This document shows, piece after piece, positions 27,969 through 36,912 of a stretch of 64,000 bases of DNA. Every line of letters begins with the position of its first letter. Positions within the stretch are counted from its first letter, which is position 1. Under the pieces are notes generated by a model. It was given only the letters and a program-made list of their open reading frames with translations. It was not told the origin of the DNA and made no database searches. A program made the position numbers and the translations under genes. The stretch comes from Stygiobacter electus (GTDB taxonomy: Bacteria; Bacteroidota; Ignavibacteria; Ignavibacteriales; Melioribacteraceae): the NCBI GenBank assembly GCA_029210465.1, contig JARGDL010000001.1, positions 62,001 to 126,000 on the forward strand, read 5' to 3'.

Positions 27969-28838
27969 TTAAATTTTACTAATATTAAATTGAATCTCCC
28001 TCGAAGATAAATAACTACCAATTACTCCTAACATAATGCCTATCATAAAATTTATTATCGTTAGGAAAATAATTTTCTCTGTAAATCTAATATTATTTAA
28101 CAATGCTGTCAATAAAATTGAAACTGAAATTAAAATAATTACTGATAAAAGTGATGAAATTAACCCAATAAAAAAACCATTTAACACTATTGGAATTCTA
28201 ATTGCTGAAATTTTGCTGCCAACCAATTTCATCGTATTAAATAAATTTTGATTTTGTTTGATTAGTAATTTGTTATTGCTATAAACTAAATAGATTGACA
28301 AAACAATTAACAGAATAGAAAGTGGATAAAATAGAAACTGAAGAATTTTTAGAAATCTAAATATTTTTAATATCGTTTGGTAATCATAAGTTACTTCTTC
28401 AACTCCATTAAGTTTTTTTATCCTTTCAACTAATAAATCGATATTATCTTCATTAACTTTATTAGGATCAATTGATATTTTGAGAGAATTTGGTAAAGGA
28501 TTTTCATCAAGCACTTTTTGAAAATCTTCGCCAGTTTCTTTCAAGAAATTTTTCTTTGCTTGTTCTTTATCAATAAATTCAACATTATAAATTCCATTTA
28601 ATCTTTTGACTTCATTTTTAACTTTTTCAATTCCAAAAGGTTCAATTTCATTTGAAAGGAAAACATTTATTTTAATACCAGATTTAATTTGATTATTAAG
28701 TGAAAAGACACCATAGACAATTAAGAAAGAAGAAATTGTAGTTAAAATTGCAAGCGTTGTTATAAAAATTAACAAGAAAGAATTGTAACCACTTTTTCTA
28801 AATATTCTAAATGCTTCTTTGAAATAAAATATTATCAT
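27969..28838 (-). CDS. ftsX: Cell division protein FtsX
   Basis: 289 residues with one N-terminal membrane helix (about 20-45), a periplasmic domain (IKINVFLSNEIEPFGIEKVKNEV...) and three C-terminal helices, the FtsX permease layout. With the ATPase FtsE it links the divisome to peptidoglycan hydrolases at the septum. The ftsE gene is not adjacent, as is common in this group. The gene lies 5 bp after a lipoprotein gene and 13 bp before the SLBB gene. Confidence 0.87.
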   Translation of the reverse strand: MIIFYFKEAFRIFRKSGYNSFLLIFITTLAILTTISSFLIVYGVFSLNNQIKSGIKINVFLSNEIEPFGIEKVKNEVKRLNGIYNVEFIDKEQAKKNFLKETGEDFQKVLDENPLPNSLKISIDPNKVNEDNIDLLVERIKKLNGVEEVTYDYQTILKIFRFLKILQFLFYPLSILLIVLSIYLVYSNNKLLIKQNQNLFNTMKLVGSKISAIRIPIVLNGFFIGLISSLLSVIILISVSILLTALLNNIRFTEKIIFLTIINFMIGIMLGVIGSYLSSREIQFNISKI

Positions 28839-28843
28839 AAGAA

Positions 28844-29332
28844 TTAAAAATTTGATTCATCAATCCAGTTAATTATTTTCCACTTACCATCGTTTTCTTT
28901 TATTAATGTAATATTAACTTTTCCATCTATGAAAATAATATCAGTCGGATTAAAAGCAATGGATAAATTAAAACTTCTAATAATATGAGTTGAGTCCGAA
29001 GTCATAGAAATAATATTATTCCAAGTTAAATCTAATCTTTGTGAATTCAGGAATAAACCGTTAGTTACTCTCATTTCTTCTTCTTTGCCCCAAGAAACAT
29101 CAACAGATTTATCATAATCTCTATAACTAAATATGAAATTCTTTGAAAGTAAATTACTATAAATTAAAGTATCTTTAAATGTATAAGCATACTGAAAATT
29201 TTTAAATACTCCATCAACGTTGGTTTGATCGCTAATCAATGCACTATTTGAATTAAGACTTTCGTCGAGTGCTGGAGCGAAAGGATTACAACTTGTAAAT
29301 AATATTACCGTTAGTAAAATTATTTTTTTAAT
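28844..29332 (-). CDS. Lipoprotein with apparent AUU start codon
   Basis: The frame encodes a lipoprotein signal (KKIILLTVILFTSC, lipobox FTSC), but no ATG, GTG or TTG lies ahead of it. The only codon in the right place is ATT at 29332, 4 bp after GGGAGGC and sharing one base with the TAA stop of the upstream gene. A TTG at 29239 exists but would delete the lipobox. With ATT the protein has 162 residues. The mature part aligns with its upstream neighbour (WGKEEEMR versus WGIEAERQ, GKWKIINWIDES versus NQWVITSWQDIS), so the two are tandem paralogues with an NTF2-like feel. Function unknown. Confidence 0.7.
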   Translation of the reverse strand: MKKIILLTVILFTSCNPFAPALDESLNSNSALISDQTNVDGVFKNFQYAYTFKDTLIYSNLLSKNFIFSYRDYDKSVDVSWGKEEEMRVTNGLFLNSQRLDLTWNNIISMTSDSTHIIRSFNLSIAFNPTDIIFIDGKVNITLIKENDGKWKIINWIDESNF

Positions 29333-29897
29333 AAAGCCTCCCTTTCAAGTCGCTCCATGTTTTTGAATTATCTTTGGAAATATCTTGCCAACTTGTAATT
29401 ACCCACTGGTTACGTTTATCTAAATTAATTTTAAATTGTGCTGTCCCTTTATAAGTCCCACTGATTGATGGATCTTTCGTATTTACATTGAATTCATAAT
29501 CATATTGATAAATTGCACTATCTCCGAAAGATGTATTTACCAAATTATTCAAATTCAATTTTAGTGAATTACCTTCTAATGAAATTGATTTCAAGTTATT
29601 AAAGTATTGTCTTTCAGCTTCAATTCCCCAATCATTTAAAGTTGGATTTTGAATTAAAGAATTTGCAGAAGCAATGAATTTGAATTTTCTGTTAAGAAAA
29701 GCCGCATCAACAAAACACAATAAATAATTGTCAAGTATTTTTTCTTCAATTGATGATTTAAAATTATTAAATAATATAACAGGCGTAGTAGCTGGTATTT
29801 GAGATGTTGAAGTAGAAGTCGGTAATTCAGGTTCGCGAGTTGAAAAAAAATTGCAACTGTAAAATAATATTAATATGGATAAATATTTTATTTTCAT
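29328..29897 (-). CDS. Lipoprotein, hypothetical (paralogue of next gene)
   Basis: 189 residues. The signal peptide ends in LFYSC (C15) and is followed by a Thr/Ser/Pro-rich linker, so the globular part stands away from the membrane. The mature domain is alpha+beta and ends in a Trp-rich strand pair (NQWVITSWQD). It resembles the AUU-started lipoprotein that follows, with which it shares one base at the stop/start junction. It overlaps the methyltransferase by 4 bp. No recognised family. Confidence 0.75.
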   Translation of the reverse strand: MKIKYLSILILFYSCNFFSTREPELPTSTSTSQIPATTPVILFNNFKSSIEEKILDNYLLCFVDAAFLNRKFKFIASANSLIQNPTLNDWGIEAERQYFNNLKSISLEGNSLKLNLNNLVNTSFGDSAIYQYDYEFNVNTKDPSISGTYKGTAQFKINLDKRNQWVITSWQDISKDNSKTWSDLKGRLY

Positions 29898-30640
29898 TTC
29901 TGAAAAACTAATATAAGTCTTTGTGATTTGTTGTTATCGAAACTATCACCCAAATAGTTACCGTATTTATGTTTAAGCTTAAAACCCATATTCAAAATTC
30001 GAAAAATTAATTCATCGGGTTTGTACAATTTTACTGATTCATAAAATTCATTAATTACCATTGATGTATTTATGTCTTGAATAACTATTTTTTTATTAAC
30101 CCGATTATTTTCAATTACTCTATTTTCAATAACATTAAAACTATCAATTTGCTTTTCAGAATAAGGGATTAAATTATTAATCAAATAATTCATATTGAAA
30201 TAATCTAACACATAGTAACCATTAATTTTTAATAACTCATATGCTTTTCTAATGAAAGAAAAATTTTCATCATCATTTTCAAAATAACCAAAGCTAGTAA
30301 AAAGATTAGTAATTAAATCAAATTTTTCTTTAAGGCAAATTTTTCTAATGTCAGCACAAAATAAATTAATTGGAAATTTTTTCTCAATAGATTTTTGTTG
30401 AGCAATGCTTAATAAATTTTTACTTAAATCGAAACCATAAACATTAAATCCATATTCTAAAAATTTCAAATAATGCCTTCCTGATCCACACGCTGCATCT
30501 AAAATTTTTGATCCTTCTTGTAATTCAATTGAATTAATTATTAAATCACAAATTAATTTTGCATCTTCATTATCGCGATGATTATAAACCTTTTGATAAA
30601 AATCTGATTCGAACCAATCTTTAAACCAATCTTTTTTCAC
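29894..30640 (-). CDS. SAM-dependent methyltransferase
   Basis: 248 residues with the class I motifs ILDAACGSGRHYLKFLEYG (motif I, about 43-61), VYGFDLS (acidic loop) and FDLITNLFTSFGYF (motif IV). The family is broad and the substrate cannot be read from the sequence. The start overlaps recR by 4 bp and the stop overlaps the first lipoprotein by 4 bp, so it is firmly inside the ybaB-recR transcript. Confidence 0.85.
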   Translation of the reverse strand: MKKDWFKDWFESDFYQKVYNHRDNEDAKLICDLIINSIELQEGSKILDAACGSGRHYLKFLEYGFNVYGFDLSKNLLSIAQQKSIEKKFPINLFCADIRKICLKEKFDLITNLFTSFGYFENDDENFSFIRKAYELLKINGYYVLDYFNMNYLINNLIPYSEKQIDSFNVIENRVIENNRVNKKIVIQDINTSMVINEFYESVKLYKPDELIFRILNMGFKLKHKYGNYLGDSFDNNKSQRLILVFQK

Positions 30641-31233
30641 AATTCAATTCTTCCAATAAATGCTCGACCAATAGTTGCAGAATCAGCAAATTCTAAATCA
30701 CCACCAATTGGTAATCCACGTGCAATTCTTGTAACTTTAATGTGAGCTTCTTTAAGAATTTTTGTGAGATATAATGATGTTGCATCACCTTCTGCATCAG
30801 GATTCAAAGCTAATATGATTTCTTTTACTTCTTCATTTTTTACTCTTTCAAGTAATTCTTTGATTTTAAGTTTTTCTACAGTTACTCCAGCTAATGGGTT
30901 TAATACACCACCAAGTACATGATAAAGTCCATTATACTCATTTGTTTTTTCAATTGAGATTACATCACTTGGATCTTCAACAACGCAAATAATTGAACGA
31001 TCTCTTTTATTACTTTTACACACATCACATTTGTCTTCGGTTGCAATATTAAAACATTCATTACAAAGTTTTATTTTTTCTTTGAGATCGCGTAACGAAT
31101 TTATTAAACTTTCAACAGATTCTTTATCATCCTTTAAAATATGTATTGCCAATCGTTGAGCTGTCTTTTTACCAATCGATGGCAATTTACTTAATTCATC
31201 AATCGCTTTTTGTAAAGGTTCCGCAATTAACAT
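30637..31233 (-). CDS. recR: Recombination protein RecR
   Basis: 198 residues with all RecR parts: N-terminal helix-hairpin-helix (LSKLPSIGKKTAQRLAIHIL), the C4 zinc finger (CNECFNIATEDKCDVC), the Toprim core (ICVVEDPSDVISIEKT) and the C-terminal Walker B-like segment. It works with RecF/RecO to load RecA on gapped DNA. It follows ybaB with no gap, the standard bacterial ybaB-recR pair. Confidence 0.97.
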   Translation of the reverse strand: MLIAEPLQKAIDELSKLPSIGKKTAQRLAIHILKDDKESVESLINSLRDLKEKIKLCNECFNIATEDKCDVCKSNKRDRSIICVVEDPSDVISIEKTNEYNGLYHVLGGVLNPLAGVTVEKLKIKELLERVKNEEVKEIILALNPDAEGDATSLYLTKILKEAHIKVTRIARGLPIGGDLEFADSATIGRAFIGRIEL

Positions 31234-31560
31234 TTAAAATCCTGGTATGTTTAAACCTGGAGGAATCATTCCTTTAGTTGCTTTTTGAACTTCTTCTTCA
31301 GCAATTTTTGCAACTGACTGTAGAGCTTTATTAACAGCCGCTACAATTAAATCTTCCATCATTTCTTTATCGCCTTCTTTTATAATATTTTCATCTATTG
31401 AAATTGAAATTAATTCTTTTTTACCATTTACAGTAGCTTTCACCATGCCACCGCCACTTTCTTCTGTAACAACTTTATTTTCAAGTTCAGCCTGAACCTT
31501 AGCCATATCAGCTTGCATTTTTTGAACTTGTTTTAACATATCATTCATATTAAACTTCAT
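31234..31560 (-). CDS. ybaB: YbaB/EbfC family nucleoid-associated protein
   Basis: 108 residues: MNDMLKQVQKMQADMAKVQAELENK at the front and the central ESGGGMVKATVNGKKELISISID are the family hallmark. It binds DNA as a dimer and is usually encoded directly before recR, as here. A GGAGG site lies 5 bp before the ATG. It is the first gene of the run ybaB-recR-methyltransferase-lipoproteins-ftsX-SLBB-wzc and diverges from psd. Confidence 0.95.
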   Translation of the reverse strand: MKFNMNDMLKQVQKMQADMAKVQAELENKVVTEESGGGMVKATVNGKKELISISIDENIIKEGDKEMMEDLIVAAVNKALQSVAKIAEEEVQKATKGMIPPGLNIPGF

Positions 31561-31703
31561 TTTTCCTCCAGAAATTTTTTGAATTGAACTTTGAATTGAA
31601 AACTTTCATTTACTTTGCTTAAAATTACCAAAAAAAACTTTCACAAGAAATTAAACCAAGAAAATATTACATTTGTACACCTAAAGAAAAATTTTTGGTG
31701 TCA

Positions 31704-32354
31704 ATGATTACTAAATACGGACTAAATACTTTCTTAATTGCATCATTATTTTCCTTAATCCTTATAATTATTGGATTATTAATAAATAATAACTGGATAA
31801 AAATTCCATTATTAATTTTTAGCGTTGCATTCTTCTTATTCTGCTTAAATTTCTTTAGAGATCCTGAAAGAACTACTCCTGAAAGAGATGATATAATTGT
31901 TTCACCAGCTGATGGTGAAATTGTTATTGTGAAAGAAGTTTTTGATAACGAATTTATTCAAGATACAGTTACACAAGTTTCGATTTTCATGTCTCCATTA
32001 AATGTGCATGTAAATAGAATTCCAATTAGTGGTAAAGTTGAAATGAACAAATATATTAAAGGTGAGTATCTTGTTGCGTTTTACGAAAAAGCTGATAAAA
32101 GAAATGAAAGAACTGAAATTGGCATTTTAAGTAAACATGGGAAAGTTATGTTTACTCAAGTTGCAGGATTTGTAGCACGTAGAATTGTAAATACCTTAAA
32201 ACAAAATGATGAAGTTAAAATGGGTGAACGTTTTGGTATGATAAAATTTGGCAGTCGCTCTGATGTTTATGCACCTAAAAATTGGAAGTTAAAAGTTAAA
32301 CTTGGAGATAAAGTAACTGCGGGTGAGACAATACTTTTTGAGTTAAATAAATGA
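31704..32354 (+). CDS. psd: Phosphatidylserine decarboxylase proenzyme
   Basis: 216 residues from the ATG at 31704; in-frame GTG (31698) and TTG (31695) codons just upstream are also possible because no clear ribosome site marks any of them. Two membrane helices (about 8-50) precede the catalytic part. VSPADGEIVIVKEV and FMSPLNVHVNRIPISG are family signatures, and KFGSRSD contains the Gly-Ser self-cleavage site that creates the pyruvoyl group. It makes phosphatidylethanolamine from the product of PssA, whose gene overlaps by 4 bp. It belongs to the short PSD subfamily. Confidence 0.92.
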   Translation: MITKYGLNTFLIASLFSLILIIIGLLINNNWIKIPLLIFSVAFFLFCLNFFRDPERTTPERDDIIVSPADGEIVIVKEVFDNEFIQDTVTQVSIFMSPLNVHVNRIPISGKVEMNKYIKGEYLVAFYEKADKRNERTEIGILSKHGKVMFTQVAGFVARRIVNTLKQNDEVKMGERFGMIKFGSRSDVYAPKNWKLKVKLGDKVTAGETILFELNK

Positions 32355-33100
32355 AATTAAATCTTTTTAAATCGTTTGCAGCAAATACTGTAACATCATT
32401 AAATATTTTTTGTGGATTTTTATCCTTAGTATTTGCTTCACAAGATAATTTTATGCTTGCCGCCATTTTTATAATGGCTGCAGCAATTTTTGATGCTTTA
32501 GATGGAATTGTCGCAAGGTTATTAAATACCTCTTCAAAATTTGGAGTCGAATTAGATTCACTTTCAGATGTAGTAAGTTTTGGTGCGGCTCCTTCATTCT
32601 TAATTTACAAAGCTTTTGCATTTCAATTTGGCAATATTGGAATTTTAATCAGTTCATTACTTTTAATTTTTGGTGCTTTACGTTTAGCAAGATTCAATAT
32701 TACCATTCAAGATCTTAATACAAAATCTGATTTTACTGGTTTACCAATTCCTCTTTCAGCTATTACAATATCTCTTTTGATTTTTTCTTTTTATAAAGAT
32801 GGCAAAATAATAGAACCTATTAATTATTTCATTTTTCCACTTGTTCTTTTGCTTTCTTTTTTAATGGTCAGTAAAATTCGCTATAATGCTTTGCCCAAAC
32901 TGAAAGATAAAAGCATTAAACAAAAACTAATTTATATTTTGGTTTTATTAGTCGGAATTATTCTGACAATCTTGAGTAAAGGATATATCGCTTTTTTTAT
33001 TTTCTTAGGAGTTATTTTATTTGGCATTGTAAGAGCAATTTATAAGAAAATTTTTTTTAACAATACAAAAATACAAGAGTTAAAGATTAGGGAGAATTAA
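32351..33100 (+). CDS. pssA: CDP-diacylglycerol--serine O-phosphatidyltransferase
   Basis: 249 residues and about seven membrane helices. DALDGIVARLLNTSSKFG followed by ELDSLSD is the CDP-alcohol phosphatidyltransferase motif (DGxxAR...G...D...D). It makes phosphatidylserine from CDP-diacylglycerol and serine, the substrate for the Psd encoded just upstream with a 4-bp overlap. The two-gene module gives the complete phosphatidylethanolamine branch. Confidence 0.95.
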   Translation: MKLNLFKSFAANTVTSLNIFCGFLSLVFASQDNFMLAAIFIMAAAIFDALDGIVARLLNTSSKFGVELDSLSDVVSFGAAPSFLIYKAFAFQFGNIGILISSLLLIFGALRLARFNITIQDLNTKSDFTGLPIPLSAITISLLIFSFYKDGKIIEPINYFIFPLVLLLSFLMVSKIRYNALPKLKDKSIKQKLIYILVLLVGIILTILSKGYIAFFIFLGVILFGIVRAIYKKIFFNNTKIQELKIREN

Positions 33101-33101
33101 A

Positions 33102-33371
33102 TTGTTTAAGGCAACAGTAATAGTTAAAAGAAGGCCTAAAATTTTAGACCCACAAGGAAAAGCCGTTGAACAAGGTGCAAAATTATTGGGCTTTAATAAT
33201 GTTCGTCAAACAAGAATTGGAAAATACATTGAATTTTTTGTTGATACAGATGATAAAAATCTTGCAGAAAAAGAAGTAAAAGAATACAGCGAAAAACTTT
33301 TATCCAATCCTATAATGGAAGATTTTGAATACTCCATTACTGAAGTTAATGTTTCTGGAGAATCCAAATGA
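33102..33371 (+). CDS. purS: Phosphoribosylformylglycinamidine synthase subunit PurS (TTG start)
   Basis: 89 residues ([21 protein letters not shown] at the front, then [17 protein letters not shown]), the standard small PurS fold. It starts with TTG, 1 bp after the pssA stop, preceded by a GGGAG site. PurS bridges PurL and PurQ in the multi-subunit FGAM synthase and helps channel ammonia. It overlaps purQ by 4 bp; purL is not in the window. Confidence 0.94.
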   Translation: MFKATVIVKRRPKILDPQGKAVEQGAKLLGFNNVRQTRIGKYIEFFVDTDDKNLAEKEVKEYSEKLLSNPIMEDFEYSITEVNVSGESK

Positions 33372-34063
33372 AACCGAAATTTGGTGTCGTAGTTTTTCCC
33401 GGGTCAAATTGTGATTACGATGCATATTATTCATTAAAGAAAGTTTTACATTATAACACTGAATTTATCTGGCACAAAGAAAAAGATTTGAAAGGCAGTG
33501 ATGTTATAATTTTACCCGGCGGATTTTCTTATGGTGATTATTTAAGAACTGGTGCCATTGCTAGATTTTCTCCTGTTATGGATTCTGTTTTTTCCTTTGC
33601 TGAAAATGGTGGCATTGTAATTGGAATCTGCAATGGTTTTCAAATTTTACTCGAAATTGGTTTGTTACCAGGAGTGATGTTACAAAATGAATCGTTAAAA
33701 TTTGTTTGTAAAGATCAATATTTACTGGTGGAAAATGAATCAACAATTTTTACTAATAAGATTGGGAAAAAAGTAATTAAAATTCCAATTAAACATGGCG
33801 AAGGAAATTATTACGCTGATGCTGAAACTTTGAAAGAAATTGAAGGTAATAATCAAGTTATTTTTAAATATTCTTCAAAAGAAGGAAAAGTTGAAAAAAA
33901 ATTTAATCCAAATGGATCGTTAAATAATATTGCTGGCATTTGCAACAGAAAGAAAAATGTTATGGGATTGATGCCACATCCGGAAAATGCATGCGATCCT
34001 ATTTTAGGTAAGACAGATGGAGCTTTAATTTTCAAATCTGTAATAGAAAATTTTACAAATTAA
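33368..34063 (+). CDS. purQ: Phosphoribosylformylglycinamidine synthase glutaminase subunit PurQ
   Basis: 231-residue class I glutamine amidotransferase. The nucleophile Cys is in [10 protein letters not shown], and the His/Glu pair is in [12 protein letters not shown]. It hydrolyses glutamine to ammonia for PurL. Start overlaps purS by 4 bp (ATGA). Together with purS this is the split type of FGAM synthase, not the fused PurL of enterobacteria. Confidence 0.96.
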   Translation: MKPKFGVVVFPGSNCDYDAYYSLKKVLHYNTEFIWHKEKDLKGSDVIILPGGFSYGDYLRTGAIARFSPVMDSVFSFAENGGIVIGICNGFQILLEIGLLPGVMLQNESLKFVCKDQYLLVENESTIFTNKIGKKVIKIPIKHGEGNYYADAETLKEIEGNNQVIFKYSSKEGKVEKKFNPNGSLNNIAGICNRKKNVMGLMPHPENACDPILGKTDGALIFKSVIENFTN

Positions 34064-34077
34064 AAAGAGAGGTTATT

Positions 34078-34263
34078 ATGTTTGGAAATTTAGGTGCTGG
34101 TGAAATTCTTCTAATTGTTTTAGTTATCCTAATTTTATTTGGAGCTAAAAAAATTCCTGAACTTGCTCAAGGCATTGGAAAAGGAATGAGAGAATTCAAA
34201 AAAGCTTTGAATGATGTTCAAGATGAAGTAAAAAATATTGATAAACCTGAAGACAAGAAGTAA
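34078..34263 (+). CDS. tatA: Sec-independent (Tat) translocase subunit TatA
   Basis: 61 residues: one N-terminal hydrophobic helix (about 5-20), the hinge FGAKKIPELAQGIGKGMREFKKA and an acidic/basic tail, the signature of TatA/E. It polymerises to form the pore for folded proteins. A GAGAGG site precedes the ATG. It stands between purQ (14 bp) and gatA (13 bp); tatC is elsewhere. Confidence 0.95.
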   Translation: MFGNLGAGEILLIVLVILILFGAKKIPELAQGIGKGMREFKKALNDVQDEVKNIDKPEDKK

Positions 34264-34276
34264 TATTGGATAAAAA

Positions 34277-35686
34277 TTGATTAGTTATAAAAATCATTCT
34301 GAAAAAATTGCTCAAATAAAAGAAGGCAAGTTTTCCTTAAAAGAGAATGTTGCCTTTTTTATAAATGAAATAGAAAAGCAAAAGCACTTAAACGCATTTA
34401 ATTTCATCTTTGATGATGCAATTAAAATTGCGGATAAAATTGAATCCAAGATTAAAGCTGGTACTGCAGGCAAATTAGCCGGAATGGTAATCGCAATCAA
34501 AGATGTTCTTGCTATTAAAGATAAACCACTTACCTGTTCATCAAACATTTTAAAAAATTTTGAAGCAATTTACACAGCTACAGCAGTTCAAAAATTAATT
34601 GATGAAGATGCAATAATTATTGGCAAAACAAATTGTGATGAATTTGCAATGGGCTCATCAAATGAAAATTCAGCTTTTGGTAAAGTCTTAAATCCATTTG
34701 ATAATCAAAGAGTACCAGGCGGTTCAAGCGGCGGTTCTGCTGTTGCTGTTGCAGCTAATCTTTGCGATGTTTCTTTAGGCACGGATACTGGCGGCTCAAT
34801 TCGTCAACCTGCTGCTTTTTGTGGTGTTTATGGATTGAAACCAACTTATGGAAAAGTTAGCCGTTATGGTTTAACAGCTTTTGCTTCTTCTTTTGATACT
34901 ATTGGCCCATTTGCAAAATCAATTGATGATATTGCTTTAGTCCTTGAAGTAATCTCTGGTTATGATGAAAAAGATTCAACTTCTTTTAACGATGAACAAA
35001 AAATATATTTAGAAAAAATTTCAGAACCACAAAAATTCAAAATTGGTTTGCCAAAAGAATATTTTTCTTCCGGTTTGAATGAAGAAATTAAAAAGCTGAT
35101 TAATAATAAAATTGAAATTATTAGATCACTCGGACATGAAACTGTAGAAATTTCATTACCAAACACTGAATATTCAATTGCAACTTACTATATTTTAACA
35201 ACAGCCGAAGCTTCATCAAATTTAGCACGTTACGATGGTGCACATTATGGTTTTCGTTCAAACGATGCAAGTAATCTTAATGAAATGTACACAAACTCAA
35301 GAACTGAAGGTTTTGGTAATGAAGTTAAAAGAAGAATAATGCTCGGTACATATGTTTTATCTTCCGGTTATTATGATGCTTATTACAGAAAAGCTCAAAA
35401 GGTTCGTCGTTTATTAAAAAATGATTTTGATAACGCTTTCAATGATGTTGATATTATTTTAACACCAACTACTCCAAATGTTGCTTTCAAAATTGGTGAA
35501 AAATCTAACGACCCACTCTCGATGTATTTAGAAGATATTTATACTACGTCAGCAAATTTAGTTGGAATTCCTGGACTAAATATTCCAATCGGATTTAATT
35601 CAGAAAATCTTCCTGTTGGAATGCAATTGATGACAAATCAATTCAATGAATTAAAAATTTTACAACTTGCAAAACAACTTTCATGA
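34277..35686 (+). CDS. gatA: Asp-tRNA(Asn)/Glu-tRNA(Gln) amidotransferase subunit A (TTG start)
   Basis: 469-residue amidase-signature protein. Catalytic triad elements are visible: Lys in AGMVIAIKDVLAIKD, and the Ser pair in VPGGSSGGSAVAVAA and GTDTGGSIRQPAAF. It supplies ammonia from glutamine to correct Glu-tRNA(Gln) or Asp-tRNA(Asn). gatB and gatC are not adjacent. It starts with TTG 13 bp after tatA and overlaps the following GT9 gene by 4 bp. Confidence 0.94.
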   Translation: MISYKNHSEKIAQIKEGKFSLKENVAFFINEIEKQKHLNAFNFIFDDAIKIADKIESKIKAGTAGKLAGMVIAIKDVLAIKDKPLTCSSNILKNFEAIYTATAVQKLIDEDAIIIGKTNCDEFAMGSSNENSAFGKVLNPFDNQRVPGGSSGGSAVAVAANLCDVSLGTDTGGSIRQPAAFCGVYGLKPTYGKVSRYGLTAFASSFDTIGPFAKSIDDIALVLEVISGYDEKDSTSFNDEQKIYLEKISEPQKFKIGLPKEYFSSGLNEEIKKLINNKIEIIRSLGHETVEISLPNTEYSIATYYILTTAEASSNLARYDGAHYGFRSNDASNLNEMYTNSRTEGFGNEVKRRIMLGTYVLSSGYYDAYYRKAQKVRRLLKNDFDNAFNDVDIILTPTTPNVAFKIGEKSNDPLSMYLEDIYTTSANLVGIPGLNIPIGFNSENLPVGMQLMTNQFNELKILQLAKQLS

Positions 35687-36831
35687 TTGAGTACGAAAAT
35701 TTAATTATCCCAAAGTGTAAAAAATTTAATGGTTATAAACCATGTGTATCTTACAAAAACTGTTTAGAAGAAGGATGTCAATTAGAAAACGATGAAAATA
35801 AAATTGGGACAAAAATTTTAATCATTTCACTTGATGCATTGGGCACAGTTTTAATGAACACTGCTCTTCTTTATTCAATTAAAAGAAAATTTCCCATCAG
35901 TACAATTTATTGGATAACACAACCATCAGCAGAAAAAATTCTTTTGAATAATCCTTTAATTGATTTCCTTTTTACATGGACAGATGAAAACAGAATGATT
36001 CTTCGTCAAATTAAATTTGATTTTGTTTTCAATACAGATAAATCTAACTATGCTTGTGCGTTTGCAAATGAAGTTTATGGTGAAGTTAAAAGAGGATTTC
36101 TGTTAAATGAAGATGGTAAAATTATTCCTGCTAGTAAACATGCAATGTATAGTTATAATCTTGGACTTGATGATAAATTAAAATTTCGGATAAATCAAAA
36201 AACAGGTTTAGAAATCATCAGCGAAGCACTCGAACTTGATTATCAAAAAGATGAATATATTTTTAATTTCACCGATGATGAAATAAAATTTATCGAAGAA
36301 TACAAGAAAGAAATTCATTATAATCCTTCGATAAAATATGTTGGTTTCAATACAGGTTGTTCAAATCTTTTCCCAAATAAGAAAATGACAATTGAACAAC
36401 ATGTTTTTTTAATTAATGAAATTTCAAAACTTGACAATACAAAAATTGTTTTACTTGGTGGTAAAGAAGACACAGAAAGAAATCAAAAAATTTATTCTCT
36501 TCTTGCTGATGAAATTAAACAAAAAGTAATTAACACACCTACTGAATTAGGAATTCGAAAAGGTGCATGTTTTATGAGCATTGCTGATATTGTTATCACC
36601 GGCGATTCATTTGGAATGCATTTAGCAATTGCACTTAAAAAATTTGTGATAGCTTGGTTTGGTTTATCTTGCTGGACAGAGATTGAAATTTATAATCGCG
36701 GGATAAAATTGTATCAAGAAAATCTTGAGTGCTCACCCTGCTGGAAAAAAGTTTGTCCAAATAATCTTGAATGTATTTCAGGAATTGATTTGAATAAAAT
36801 TATAAATGAAGTGAAGAATTTTAATAAATAA
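35683..36831 (+). CDS. Glycosyltransferase family 9 protein with N- and C-terminal Cys clusters
   Basis: 382 residues. The GT9 core is recognisable: ILIISLDALGTVLMNTALLYSI, then VGFNTGC and IVITGDSFGMHLAIAL. Before the core is a segment with four cysteines (CKKFNGYKPCVSYKNCLEEGC, spacing C-x8-C-x5-C-x4-C), and the C-terminus has CSPCWKKVC and a fourth Cys in NLEC. The C-terminal cysteine set is known from heptosyltransferases. The N-terminal set is unusual and could bind a metal. Likely acts in envelope glycan synthesis. Overlaps gatA by 4 bp. Confidence 0.8.
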   Translation: MIEYENLIIPKCKKFNGYKPCVSYKNCLEEGCQLENDENKIGTKILIISLDALGTVLMNTALLYSIKRKFPISTIYWITQPSAEKILLNNPLIDFLFTWTDENRMILRQIKFDFVFNTDKSNYACAFANEVYGEVKRGFLLNEDGKIIPASKHAMYSYNLGLDDKLKFRINQKTGLEIISEALELDYQKDEYIFNFTDDEIKFIEEYKKEIHYNPSIKYVGFNTGCSNLFPNKKMTIEQHVFLINEISKLDNTKIVLLGGKEDTERNQKIYSLLADEIKQKVINTPTELGIRKGACFMSIADIVITGDSFGMHLAIALKKFVIAWFGLSCWTEIEIYNRGIKLYQENLECSPCWKKVCPNNLECISGIDLNKIINEVKNFNK

Positions 36832-36871
36832 ATTCAGATTACTACCAATTAAGAAAAATTGAAATACCTTT

Positions 36872-36877
36872 TATAAT
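36872..36877 (+). promoter_or_regulatory. Possible -10 box of sucD promoter
   Basis: TATAAT, 35 bp before the sucD ATG, in the 81-bp gap that follows the GT9 gene. A good -35 box at the right distance is not visible, so this is tentative. Confidence 0.35.
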
Positions 36878-36912
36878 TTTACAACGTTAATAAACAAATT
36901 ATAGGATTTAAT

